A stretch of DNA of 64,000 nt from Anaerolineae bacterium (GTDB taxonomy: Bacteria; Chloroflexota; Anaerolineae; Aggregatilineales; Phototrophicaceae): assembly GCA_022822545.1 (NCBI GenBank), contig JAJEBE010000045.1:1-64000 (forward strand). The letters run 5' to 3'. The notes under the pieces were generated by a model. The model did not search any database. It saw only the letters and a program-made list of their open reading frames with translations, and had not been told where the DNA came from. The translations under genes were made by a program, and so were the position numbers. This document shows positions 1 through 8,388 of the stretch, piece by piece; the first letter of the stretch is position 1; every line of letters begins with the position of its first letter.

Positions 1-1075
1 ACAGCCGACGCGGGTATGGCGGTGGTGAAGTAGAAACCATCCTAGTCCAAGACAAAAGGACCTGCCGGGCGCCGTATAAGCCACAGATACACTACCCCTA
101 GTTTGCTTCACGGAAGCCGCGCACTGTGAAGCAACCGATGCATGACAAGAAGCTGAGTCCTAACACCGAGGTCAGTTCGCGAACGAAGCCCCTCATCACC
201 TTCAGCGGCGAAGTTATCGTGAGTCATGCGGCAGCCATTGTCTCGCCACAGGTCGGGAGTGTCGTGAATATACTAGGTTGCGACAATTTAGTGCATTTGG
301 GTACGCTCGCCGATCCTTGCCGATGTTGTGCGCAGCAATGGTGCGCGTCCATACTTAGCAATTCAGCCTGCACACGCCGCGCTATGAATACAGACTGGCA
401 ATTGGGATCAATCCCGGCCTCCGGCTGTACAAAGTGGTTGCAGTGTTACCACTGCGGCGAAAATTCGCTCACGACGCCGTCACTGTCTGGATCGCCCATG
501 CGCGGATAGGTGTGGCGACCCCGGTGGACAGGCGCAATGTCCACCGTTCGCGCTACGTCACAGGTGATAAGCCCGTTGACACCGGCAGATTCCTGGGCAA
601 GTTGATGTCAAGACAACGCAGATTTACATCGGCGTGCATGATGGTTCCACCCGGGCGCTGGTGAGCGCTTATGAACCGACCGAGATCCCGGCATGGATGA
701 GAGCGACAATGCTTTGACCTGGCAGGTCGGGATTCTCCCCTAATGAGCGGGGATTAGCAGAATCGGACGTGGTACGCGGTGGCAGGTTCGTCGCGCGCAC
801 CCTCAATGCTTTGCATGGCAAGATATCGAACTAACCACTGAAACTCTAATCCTGTACAAAGCGCCGGATGTGTTACGCCGTCGCCATGGGAATTGTGCGC
901 GTTCTGATCATTCTGATGATCGCGCCCTTTTACGTACGTAACATAAGCGATCGCCGGGACCGTTGAGGCGGCGGCTCGGTGTCCGCATTTTGGAGTCTGC
1001 GACTGCGAAGCTGACGCCGGAGTAGTGGAAGATGCATGCGCGATGTACATAAAATAGAGCATCAGCCCTGGTTGC
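1..1075. other. Gene-poor, decayed left end
   Basis: No reading frame here has a recognisable protein family, a good ribosome binding site and sustained coding character. The longest open frames (about 127, 102 and 76 codons) are rich in Cys, Ser and Arg and look like chance frames. The only interpretable signal is a short recombinase-like C-terminus near 600-717, listed separately. A 34-base imperfect palindrome lies near 731-764, beyond that fragment. The stretch reads as degraded accessory DNA. Confidence 0.5.
440..717 (+). pseudogene. Possible remnant of a tyrosine recombinase (C-terminal end)
   Basis: Around 608-640 one frame reads QVDVKTTQIYIGV, which resembles the segment of XerC/D-type integrases that follows the catalytic LGH motif (consensus like LGHxDVKTTQIY). 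It continues to a stop at about 717. Just upstream the same kind of sequence (VDTGRFLGK) continues in a different frame, so at least one frameshift separates the halves. No catalytic Arg or Tyr box can be placed with confidence, so this is a weak call: an inactive scrap of a mobile-element integrase, or chance resemblance. Confidence 0.33.
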
Positions 1076-1978
1076 TTAACGCTTATGATGAAGCAACCAT
1101 TTCAAAGCCAACTCGTAGTCACACCACTCGTGCAATTGCCAGCGCAGATCCTCATCCAATTGCAGAGGTCCGTGCGCCCTTGTATGATTGTATTCGGCGA
1201 TCGGGTTAGACGACGAGAGCGCCTTCACTTTCTGGTATAGGCGATAGCTGTGATGCGTGATTTGCCGCGGCACGATGAGATCTTCGTCACTCCAGAAGAT
1301 CAGCGTCGGAACCTTGGCCAGCCCCTGAACAAAAGTATTTGCACTGCGCTCTGCGTACTGGTCAGGTACCTCCGCGGGTAAGCCTCCTACTTCTCTGGCA
1401 ACCAGTTTGTCCGTTTCAAACTCGCGGATTTCCATTACTTCGGAACGCGCTAAATCGTCGTGCCAAGCCGCCAGATTGACGATTGGGTTGAAAGCCACGC
1501 AAGCTGCTAGCCGGTCTGGATACTTCCCGGCCAGCAACAGCGCCTCTTGGCCGCCCATGCTCTTTCCGCAGCTATATACGCGTCGCCTGTCAATTTGATA
1601 GCCTTGCTCCACCAGCGCATCGATCAGGTGAATCATATCGGCGATTTGTTCGGGCGCGCCGAGCGAGCAGTTTTCTTCACGGCGATGATGGCCATGCGGC
1701 AGCGCGATGATCACGCTGTATTGATCCGCCAGCCCATGCCAACCGCGATGATAGCCCCATTTCTGCATGCCTTCCCAGCCGCCACAGTGTTCCTGCGCCG
1801 CCGTCCAGGTGATGGGATGCGGAGCAAGAACCAGCGGAAGTGGATCTTTGCGCTCACTCGCCGGCGAATACACCAGCGCCGCGCGCGAACTTCCGTCCGC
1901 TGGCGAACAGAACCTTACTTCCTCCAGGCGCGACGGATCGGTCGCAACGGTCTGAGGATGAGGTGGCAATATGCTCAT
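1076..1978 (-). CDS. Alpha/beta hydrolase (esterase or peptidase-like)
   Basis: This 300-residue protein has the alpha/beta-hydrolase nucleophile elbow GKSMGG, with Ser140 as nucleophile. A plausible acid lies in WSDEDLIVP (about 230-237) and a plausible catalytic His in HTRAHG near residue 269. No signal peptide is visible, so it is probably cytoplasmic. It resembles the dienelactone hydrolase / prolyl-oligopeptidase-like esterases, but the substrate cannot be read from sequence. It is the last gene of the long minus-strand block that starts with the DeoR regulator, about 20 bases after an NTF2-like gene, so it may hydrolyse an ester or lactone made by that pathway. Confidence 0.8.
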   Translation of the reverse strand: MSILPPHPQTVATDPSRLEEVRFCSPADGSSRAALVYSPASERKDPLPLVLAPHPITWTAAQEHCGGWEGMQKWGYHRGWHGLADQYSVIIALPHGHHRREENCSLGAPEQIADMIHLIDALVEQGYQIDRRRVYSCGKSMGGQEALLLAGKYPDRLAACVAFNPIVNLAAWHDDLARSEVMEIREFETDKLVAREVGGLPAEVPDQYAERSANTFVQGLAKVPTLIFWSDEDLIVPRQITHHSYRLYQKVKALSSSNPIAEYNHTRAHGPLQLDEDLRWQLHEWCDYELALKWLLHHKR

Positions 1979-1999
1979 GTCTAGACACGTCCCGCGGCG

Positions 2000-2413
2000 C
2001 TAGGCTGTTCCAAGCTGTTCTTCCTGAGTTTGACGATCGAGGAAGACTCGCACATGCTTGATTTTGCCGCCATCGAATTCAAAGAACACCGCTTCGCGTA
2101 CGCTGAAGATCCGCCCCGTCGCCTTCTGATCTTCAAAGTCATTGACGAAGGTGGCGGTCATGATATTTTCGACTACCACGGTATTGCCTTGCGCAATGAC
2201 GGTCTTGGTGTCGATGGTCCAATCCGGGTAAGCCGCCCATAGTTTTGGCACGAATACGGACATTTCCGCCTTGGTCAGCGGTTCCGGGAAATAGGGTTCG
2301 TGCGAAGTCGTGTCCTCGGTATGATAGCTCCAGAACTCGTCCAGATCTTGCTTGTTGAAGGCGGCGATGGCTTTGCGCACGGTTTCCTTGTTGCGTTCCT
2401 GTTGCTCACCCAT
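2000..2413 (-). CDS. NTF2-like / SnoaL-type small protein
   Basis: A 137-residue protein with the cone-shaped NTF2/SnoaL pattern: an N-terminal helix with FNKQDLDEFWSYHTEDTTSH, then beta strands with FxVREAVFFEFDGGKIKHVRVFLD near the C-terminus. Members of this family are ester cyclases, isomerases or ligand-binding proteins. Its ATG overlaps the stop of the upstream paralogue (TAATG), so the two are translationally coupled. The pair are clear paralogues and may form a heterodimer. The specific reaction is unknown. Confidence 0.8.
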   Translation of the reverse strand: MGEQQERNKETVRKAIAAFNKQDLDEFWSYHTEDTTSHEPYFPEPLTKAEMSVFVPKLWAAYPDWTIDTKTVIAQGNTVVVENIMTATFVNDFEDQKATGRIFSVREAVFFEFDGGKIKHVRVFLDRQTQEEQLGTA

Positions 2414-2838
2414 TATTCTCCCTCGCTGCTAGTACCAAGCTGCTCGGCGATGTGCTTCCGATCAATATAGATGCGTTCGGCTTTGATCTTGCCGTTCTCC
2501 AATTCAAAGAATACCGCCTCGCGCGTCTGATATGAGCGGCCGGTTGCCTTCTCACCCAGAAAGTCATTCTCGAACGTGCCGCTCACCAGATTTTCGACCG
2601 CTACGATATCGCCTTCGACGTAGATCCGTTGCGTCACAATCTTCGCGTCCGGATAGGTGTTGACCCACTGATGCAAGAGTACAATGAGCTGGTCCCGCGG
2701 TATCGGATCCGGATAAAACGGCTCAAGCGATGTCATGTCTTCAGTATGATAAGACATGAATCCATCGATATCGTGGTCGCTAAGGGCCTTGATGGCCTTG
2801 AGCACCACATCTCGATTGTGTTCTTCTTGTGGGGTCAT
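2413..2838 (-). CDS. NTF2-like / SnoaL-type small protein (paralogue)
   Basis: About 141 residues from the internal ATG at 2838, chosen because GGAGGAG lies just upstream; a longer frame reaches 2871 but has no such site. It shares the family layout with its downstream neighbour: DHDIDGFMSYHTEDMTS near the start and YQTREAVFFELENGKIKAERIYID near the end. It follows the FGGY kinase closely and overlaps the next gene by one base, so it belongs to the same transcript. The function is inferred only at fold level. Confidence 0.8.
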   Translation of the reverse strand: MTPQEEHNRDVVLKAIKALSDHDIDGFMSYHTEDMTSLEPFYPDPIPRDQLIVLLHQWVNTYPDAKIVTQRIYVEGDIVAVENLVSGTFENDFLGEKATGRSYQTREAVFFELENGKIKAERIYIDRKHIAEQLGTSSEGE

Positions 2839-2854
2839 TGTCGCGCTCCTCCTG

Positions 2855-4402
2855 TCATTTTCCCGCTGCAATGTTAGCGAGCCGGCTGAAGGCGCCGCCC
2901 TCGCTCAGTAAAGAAAAGATATCCTTAAAAGTCTGGAAATGCCGCTCGTAGGCATCGCGCCGCTCTGGCTCGGGTTCAATAACATCACCGATCTCAACGA
3001 ATCCCGCCGCCAGCGACTGCCAATCCGGATAATGCCCCAAAGCGAAAGCCGCGCACATGGCCGCGCCCACCATCGCCGCATCGGCAATGCGCAGTGTATA
3101 TACGGGACGCCCCAGGATATCAGCGTGGATTTGATTCCAGTATCTGTTGCGCGCGCCGCCGCCCGCCAAAACAACATCTTCTATATGCGTGCCGATTCCC
3201 GCGATTGCATCCAGCATCCAGCGCAGTTCCAGAGAAATGCCTTCCAATAGCGCGCGGATGACGTGTCCACGGCTGTGATCCAGCGACAGCCCGATCAAAC
3301 AGCCGCGCGCAGACAGATCAACCCTTGGCGCGCTACTGCCATTGAATGTCGGCACGAAAAGTAAGCCGCCAGCGCCCGGCGGCGCGGTCCGCGCCTGCTC
3401 GATCAGCAAATCGTAGGCATCCAACGCCGAGCTCCCCTGCAGCGCTAACTCGGCCGCGCCAAATTGGTCGCGCAGCCAGCGGAATGCCGCGCCCGATGCC
3501 TGCGTGTGCCCCTCCATTTCCCAGCTGCCACTTACCACATGCGCCGCGCAATTTAATGTGCGTACGGGATCACGCAGTGTTTGGTTGAGGAATACTTGTA
3601 CGCCCGCGGCAGTGCCGATATTGATCATGGCTTTGCCGCTTTCGATGATGCCGCTGCCGACTCCGGCACACTGCCCGTCTCCGCCGCCTGCTACCAGCGG
3701 GATGCCAACTGGCAAATGTAGCGCGTCTGCCGCCTCGGTACTCAATTCACCCACAATATCGGTCGCGCGCACCAAGCGCGGAAGCTTCTCCAGCGGGAAG
3801 CCTAGTTCGCCGGCGAGTGATTCGCTCCAGCTCTGGCGGTCGATATCGAAGGGAAAAAGGAAAGCGCCGGTAGAAACATCACAGATGAAATCTTCGCAGC
3901 CCAGCCATCTGAGAAAGTAGGTCTGTGGCGGACCAATAACCGCGGCGCGCGCGAGGACATCCATCGCGCTTTGCTGTAACCACAGCAATTTGCTGATTCC
4001 CGTGTAGGAGACAATGGGATGACCGCAGATGTCATAATAGCGCTCGTTTCCAATTCGCCGCAGTAAGAATTCGACTTGCGGAAGACCTCGCCGGTCCATC
4101 CACACAATGAACTCGGTGAGCGGCTCGCCCGCCGCATCCAGAGCAATGGCCGTACCGCGATGGTTTGTCAGCCCGATCGCCGCAACCCGCGACTTGTCGA
4201 ATCCCACCAGCGCTTCCGCCGCGGCATCAGCGATTAGCTCAACAGCGGTTCGCGGTGACTGCTCAACCCGACCCGCGGCCGGAAAGGACAGCGCCTGCTC
4301 ACGAGTGGCCATTTTGAGCAATTGACCAGCGACATGAAACAAGCCAACCTTGATGGCAGTTGTACCGATATCCAGCGCCAGGACCAGATCCGCGCTCATC
4401 AC
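2855..4402 (-). CDS. FGGY-family carbohydrate kinase
   Basis: A 515-residue sugar kinase of the xylulokinase/gluconokinase type. The N-terminal phosphate loop is LALDIGTTAIKVGLF (about residues 7-21). A second nucleotide-binding segment (GGGDGQCAGVGSG) lies near 240, and the family signature LAGGGARNRYWNQIHADIL lies near 415-435. It starts right after the OppF-type ATPase gene without a gap. Clustering with a peptide/glycoside-type importer, a DeoR regulator and two eIF2B-like proteins suggests phosphorylation of an imported sugar or sugar moiety. The exact substrate cannot be told. Confidence 0.9.
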   Translation of the reverse strand: MMSADLVLALDIGTTAIKVGLFHVAGQLLKMATREQALSFPAAGRVEQSPRTAVELIADAAAEALVGFDKSRVAAIGLTNHRGTAIALDAAGEPLTEFIVWMDRRGLPQVEFLLRRIGNERYYDICGHPIVSYTGISKLLWLQQSAMDVLARAAVIGPPQTYFLRWLGCEDFICDVSTGAFLFPFDIDRQSWSESLAGELGFPLEKLPRLVRATDIVGELSTEAADALHLPVGIPLVAGGGDGQCAGVGSGIIESGKAMINIGTAAGVQVFLNQTLRDPVRTLNCAAHVVSGSWEMEGHTQASGAAFRWLRDQFGAAELALQGSSALDAYDLLIEQARTAPPGAGGLLFVPTFNGSSAPRVDLSARGCLIGLSLDHSRGHVIRALLEGISLELRWMLDAIAGIGTHIEDVVLAGGGARNRYWNQIHADILGRPVYTLRIADAAMVGAAMCAAFALGHYPDWQSLAAGFVEIGDVIEPEPERRDAYERHFQTFKDIFSLLSEGGAFSRLANIAAGK

Positions 4403-5440
4403 TTAGATCTCCCCGCCGCTTACGCGATGACATGCCACCCAGCGCCCTCGGTCAATCGCGGTCAGTTTCTGCGGCGTTCCTGAACAAGCCTCGACAGCAT
4501 GATGGCAGCGTGCCGCCAACGGACAACCGCGCTCGGGTGACAGTGACGTGCGGATATCACCCGTCAGTCGGATGCGCGAGCGCTGATAATCAGGATCCGG
4601 GATAGGTATGGCGGACATCAAAGCTTCGGTGTAAGGATGCCGCGGCTTTTCGATCAGATCTGCAGTCGGCGCCTCTTCAATGACTTGACCCAGATACATC
4701 ACAACCACACGCTCGCATAGATGTCGAATCACGCTCAGATCATGAGAAATGACCAGGTAGGTCATATCAAAACGCGTCTTGAGTTCCTGCAGCAGGCTTA
4801 TGATGCGCACCTGCACCGAGACGTCCAACGCCGATGTTGGCTCGTCCAGGATCAGAAAGCGCGGATTGGTCGCCAATGCCCGCGCAATTACCACCCGCTG
4901 GCGCTCTCCGCCGCTCAACTGATGCGGGTAGCGCTCCAGGTGGTCGTCTCGCAGTTGAACCACATCCAGCAGTTCAAGGATGCGTTCAAGCCTGCGGGCG
5001 CGCTCCGTCACCCGATGGACGCGCAGCGGCTCTTCCAGTGCGCGGCGGACACTGAAGCGCGGGTTTAGCGTGGCGGTGGGATCCTGAAATACCATCTGTG
5101 CCTTTTGCCGGAATTCCCGTTCCGCTTTGCCGCGCAGTTTAAGGATCGAGCGTCCCTCGAAGCGGATGTCGCCCGATGTCGGCTGGATCAACCGCAACAG
5201 GCAGCGCGCCACCGTCGACTTGCCGCTCCCGCTCTCGCCCACCAGTCCGACAACTTCGCCAGGCTCTATGGTCAGATTTAGGCCGCCTATCGCTGTCGTT
5301 TGGCCCTCGGGCCCCGCTGACGCTCCTTCGGCGCCATCCTGCGCCTGCCCGGCAATCAAATTGGCGATGTTGACGCCGGCCGCCGTCGCCCGCCCACCGG
5401 CGAATACCTTGGTCAGCTCCCGTATCTCAAGGAGACTCAT
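4403..5440 (-). CDS. Opp/Dpp-type ABC transporter ATP-binding protein (F subunit)
   Basis: About 345 residues from the ATG at 5440, which overlaps the stop of the D-type ATPase gene (ATGA). It carries Walker A GESGSGKST (about 69-77), the signature LSGGERQRVVIARAL, Walker B FLILDEPTSALDVS and the C-terminal oligopeptide-transporter extension with cysteines (ERGCPLAARCHHAVEAC). An unusual low-complexity insertion (about residues 15-50, rich in Ala and Gly) separates the first strand from the rest of the nucleotide-binding fold. It pairs with the next gene to power the importer. Confidence 0.93.
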   Translation of the reverse strand: MSLLEIRELTKVFAGGRATAAGVNIANLIAGQAQDGAEGASAGPEGQTTAIGGLNLTIEPGEVVGLVGESGSGKSTVARCLLRLIQPTSGDIRFEGRSILKLRGKAEREFRQKAQMVFQDPTATLNPRFSVRRALEEPLRVHRVTERARRLERILELLDVVQLRDDHLERYPHQLSGGERQRVVIARALATNPRFLILDEPTSALDVSVQVRIISLLQELKTRFDMTYLVISHDLSVIRHLCERVVVMYLGQVIEEAPTADLIEKPRHPYTEALMSAIPIPDPDYQRSRIRLTGDIRTSLSPERGCPLAARCHHAVEACSGTPQKLTAIDRGRWVACHRVSGGEI

Positions 5441-6414
5441 GCCTGATCCTCGTGCAAGTGGCAATAGCTATGGTGCTCCCTGCCGACCCGCGCCCAGGGC
5501 ACCGGCTGATCACAATGCGCCAGACGCCGCGGGCAGCGATCAATAAAGCGGCATCCCGTCAGCGGCAAGGACAGAGGATCGGGCGCGCGTCCGGCCAGGC
5601 TGGTTTCCAGAAGCAATTCGCGATCGGGGCGCGGGACTGATGAAAGCAGCCCCTGCGTGTAGGGATGCTTGGGACTGTTGAATATCCCGCGCAGCGGACC
5701 GAACTCGACAATATGTCCGCCGTGCATGACCGCCACATAATCGCATTGCGTCGCCACTAATCCTAAATTGTGCGTGATCAACAGCAGAGAGCTGCCCTGC
5801 TCCCGCCGCACCTCTTCCAGCAAATCCAGAATCTGCGCCTCGGTCGTCACATCGAGGCCAGTGGTCGGTTCATCGGCAATGAGCAACTGGGCGCGACAAG
5901 CCACCGCCAACGCGATCATCACTCGTTGCGCCATGCCCCCGCTAAACTGATGGGGGAAATTGCGCGCGCGTTCCCCCGCGCGCGGTATGCCGACGCGATC
6001 CAGTATTTCGACCGCCAGATCCCACGACTTCCGCCGCGAGTATGCGAAATGATGTCGATATACCCGTGCGATTTGCGCGCCGACAGACATGAGAGGATTG
6101 AGCGCGGTTCTGGAACTCTGGAATATAAGCGCGATGCTGCGACCGCGAATCTTCTCCATCCGTCTTTCTTCAACGCTTGCCAGATCTTCACCCAGAAAAC
6201 GGATCGCCCCCCCGATCAGCGAAGCAGATCTGGGCAAAAGTCGCATCACCGCCAGGGCAGTCATCGACTTGCCAGAACCACTCTCGCCCACCAGTCCGAC
6301 AACTTTCCCCCGCGGCACAGCGAAACTGACTTGGTCAACAATCCGCACACGCTCGCCGCGCGTCTCAAGCGCGATCGACAGGTTCTCTACGGACAATATG
6401 AACTGATCGGACAT
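5437..6414 (-). CDS. Opp/Dpp-type ABC transporter ATP-binding protein (D subunit)
   Basis: A 325-residue nucleotide-binding subunit with Walker A GESGSGKSMTAL (about 43-54), signature FSGGMAQRVMIALA, Walker B LLIADEPTTGLDVT, and the C-terminal oligopeptide-ATPase region with paired cysteines (CRFIDRCPRRLAHC). It is three bases downstream of the permease gene and overlaps the F-type ATPase by four bases. Such D/F pairs form the heterodimeric ATPase of peptide, nickel or oligosaccharide importers. Confidence 0.93.
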   Translation of the reverse strand: MSDQFILSVENLSIALETRGERVRIVDQVSFAVPRGKVVGLVGESGSGKSMTALAVMRLLPRSASLIGGAIRFLGEDLASVEERRMEKIRGRSIALIFQSSRTALNPLMSVGAQIARVYRHHFAYSRRKSWDLAVEILDRVGIPRAGERARNFPHQFSGGMAQRVMIALAVACRAQLLIADEPTTGLDVTTEAQILDLLEEVRREQGSSLLLITHNLGLVATQCDYVAVMHGGHIVEFGPLRGIFNSPKHPYTQGLLSSVPRPDRELLLETSLAGRAPDPLSLPLTGCRFIDRCPRRLAHCDQPVPWARVGREHHSYCHLHEDQA

Positions 6415-6417
6415 CGC

Positions 6418-7305
6418 TCACTTCCGATAGCGTGGATCTAGCATGTCGCGCAGGCTGTCGCCGAGCAGGGTGAACGTCAGCGCCATAAGCATGATGAATA
6501 TGCCGGGAAATACCGACATCCACCAGCGTCCCGAAACCATGTGTTCCGCGCCTTCCGCGGTCATTGCGCCCAACTCAGGCGTCGGCGGCTTGATGCCCAG
6601 TCCCAAAAAACTCAACCCGGCGATATCGAGCACTGCCCAAGCCAAGAAGAGCGCCGCATGCGCCAACACTATTGACCAGGTATTCGGCAGCAAATGAAAG
6701 ACAATGATCTCCCAGGTTGGCGTGCCGATCGCCCGCGCCGCTTCGATGAATGGCGCCTCGCGCAGCGATAGCACCTGAGCCCGCACCACCCGGATGATCA
6801 CAGGCGAATACGCCACACCCAACGCGAAGACGATGGTCTGGACGTTATTGCCCAATACGGCCGTCACGGTCAGGGCCAACAGAAAACCAGGGAAAGCCAT
6901 CAGAATGTCGACAAAGCGCATCAAGATTTGATCGGCGAGACCGCCAACATACCCGCTAAGCAAGCCGATTAGGGCGCCACCAGTTGTCGCCACCAACGCG
7001 ACCACGCAAACTACTGCCAGATCGAGCCGAACCGCATGCACGACGCGGCTGAGGATATCACGCCCGGACGCATCGTTGCCGAATGGAAACTCGGCTGACG
7101 GCCCGGCGCGCGCGTGGCGCGGCATTGTATCCAGCGGATTGCTCCTGATAATCAGCGGTCCCGCAATTGCCACCAGCAGGATTAAAGCCAACAAGATGCT
7201 GCCGAGCAGCAAACCGGGATATTGGCGCGCGCTGCGCGACGCGCTTCGTAGACGCGTCGCTCGCATGCGCTTTGATGTCGCGCTCCTATGCGTCTCGACC
7301 ACCAT
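6418..7305 (-). CDS. Opp/Dpp-type ABC transporter permease (C subunit)
   Basis: A 295-residue inner-membrane permease with a basic cytoplasmic N-terminus, a first membrane segment near residues 32-52, and the BPD-transport inner membrane block with the EAA loop EAARAIGTPTWEIIVFH. The sequence ends DSLRDMLDPRYRK, typical of DppC/OppC. It lies two bases from the B-type permease and three from the ATPase, so all are co-transcribed. Confidence 0.92.
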   Translation of the reverse strand: MVVETHRSATSKRMRATRLRSASRSARQYPGLLLGSILLALILLVAIAGPLIIRSNPLDTMPRHARAGPSAEFPFGNDASGRDILSRVVHAVRLDLAVVCVVALVATTGGALIGLLSGYVGGLADQILMRFVDILMAFPGFLLALTVTAVLGNNVQTIVFALGVAYSPVIIRVVRAQVLSLREAPFIEAARAIGTPTWEIIVFHLLPNTWSIVLAHAALFLAWAVLDIAGLSFLGLGIKPPTPELGAMTAEGAEHMVSGRWWMSVFPGIFIMLMALTFTLLGDSLRDMLDPRYRK

Positions 7306-7307
7306 GA

Positions 7308-8318
7308 CTAGGTCCGAATCCGCGGATCGACAACGCCATACAGGATGTCAGTAACCCAATTGACCAGGATATAGGTTAGTGTGGTAACGATGATAAAGGC
7401 TTGAATCGCCGCGAAATCGTTGTTGGTCAGGGCTCGATAAGCATAGAGTCCCACTCCCGGCCAGGAAAAAACGCGCTCGACCAACACGCTGCCAGCGATC
7501 AAGAAGGCGAAGATCAGCCCCGTCACCGTCAAGATCGAGATCATCGAGTTCTGCAAGGCATCGGTCAGCACGATGCGGCGATAGGGGATGCCCAGCGCGC
7601 GTGCCGTCGTGATGTAATCCTGCTGCAGGACATCAATCATGGTGGCGCGCGTCAAGCGCATCACCACCGGCAGTTCGACCGCCGCCAATGTAATCGAAGG
7701 CAGAGCCAAGTGGCCCAGCGCGTTGGCGAACGCCTCTCGATTACCGGCCAGCAAACTGTCAAGTGTGAGCAAGCCCGTCACCAATGGAGGCTCTGCGACC
7801 GCTACACTCAGGCGTCCCCAGGGTGCCGGCGCCCATTTCAGCAAGAAGAAAAAGACATACAGCAGCACCAGCCCCAGCCAGAAAGCCGGGGTCGAGACGC
7901 CCAAGGCGCCAATCAAGCGGGCAACATGATCGATCAGTGTATCCTGCTTGACGGCGGCCAATATGCCCAAGGGCAAGCCCAGCAGCAAGGATAGCGCCGT
8001 ACCGTAGACCGCTAATTCGATGCTAGCTGGCAATCTGTCTCGCAGGTCGTCACGCACCGGGCGATTGGTCACCCAAGACTTGCCCAAGTCGCCCCGGGCC
8101 AGATTACGCATGTATCCGAAGTATTGTTCCGAAAGCGGGCGATCCAGACCCAGCTGTCGTTCGATCAGCTCAACACTCTCGGCCGTAGCCACTCCGGCCC
8201 GCACCAGAATGGGATTGCCGGGCAGAAAGTGCGTCAGGAAAAACACAAAAGTCACCGCTCCAAAGAACGATAGCGCCGAAAGAGCTGTCCTTTGGAGGGT
8301 GTATCTTGCCAGCCGCAT
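7308..8318 (-). CDS. Opp/Dpp-type ABC transporter permease (B subunit)
   Basis: A 336-residue permease with the standard DppB start (one membrane helix, then the loop HFLPGNPILVRAG) and five further hydrophobic segments. The EAA-type loop reads TTARALGIPYRRIVLTDAL and the C-terminus ends DILYGVVDPRIRT. It is the first membrane gene after the binding protein, separated from it by 70 bases that hold a hairpin. Confidence 0.92.
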   Translation of the reverse strand: MRLARYTLQRTALSALSFFGAVTFVFFLTHFLPGNPILVRAGVATAESVELIERQLGLDRPLSEQYFGYMRNLARGDLGKSWVTNRPVRDDLRDRLPASIELAVYGTALSLLLGLPLGILAAVKQDTLIDHVARLIGALGVSTPAFWLGLVLLYVFFFLLKWAPAPWGRLSVAVAEPPLVTGLLTLDSLLAGNREAFANALGHLALPSITLAAVELPVVMRLTRATMIDVLQQDYITTARALGIPYRRIVLTDALQNSMISILTVTGLIFAFLIAGSVLVERVFSWPGVGLYAYRALTNNDFAAIQAFIIVTTLTYILVNWVTDILYGVVDPRIRT

Positions 8319-8346
8319 GATTTGTCGTCATTATTCCATACGAGAA

Positions 8347-8370
8347 GGGCACGAAGTTTCCTCCGTGCCC
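8347..8370 (-). terminator. Intercistronic hairpin between binding protein and permease genes
   Basis: A 7-bp perfect stem (GGGCACG / CGTGCCC) with a 10-base loop lies in the 70-base gap after the binding protein stop. There is no T-run, so it is more likely an mRNA-stabilising or attenuating hairpin that keeps binding protein levels above permease levels than a full terminator. Confidence 0.5.
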
Positions 8371-8388
8371 GTCAATTGCGGATGCGAT

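Noticed and set aside
731..764. Imperfect palindrome as an integron attC site
   Set aside because: It lacks the conserved R-box core and no cassette array or IntI gene is present.
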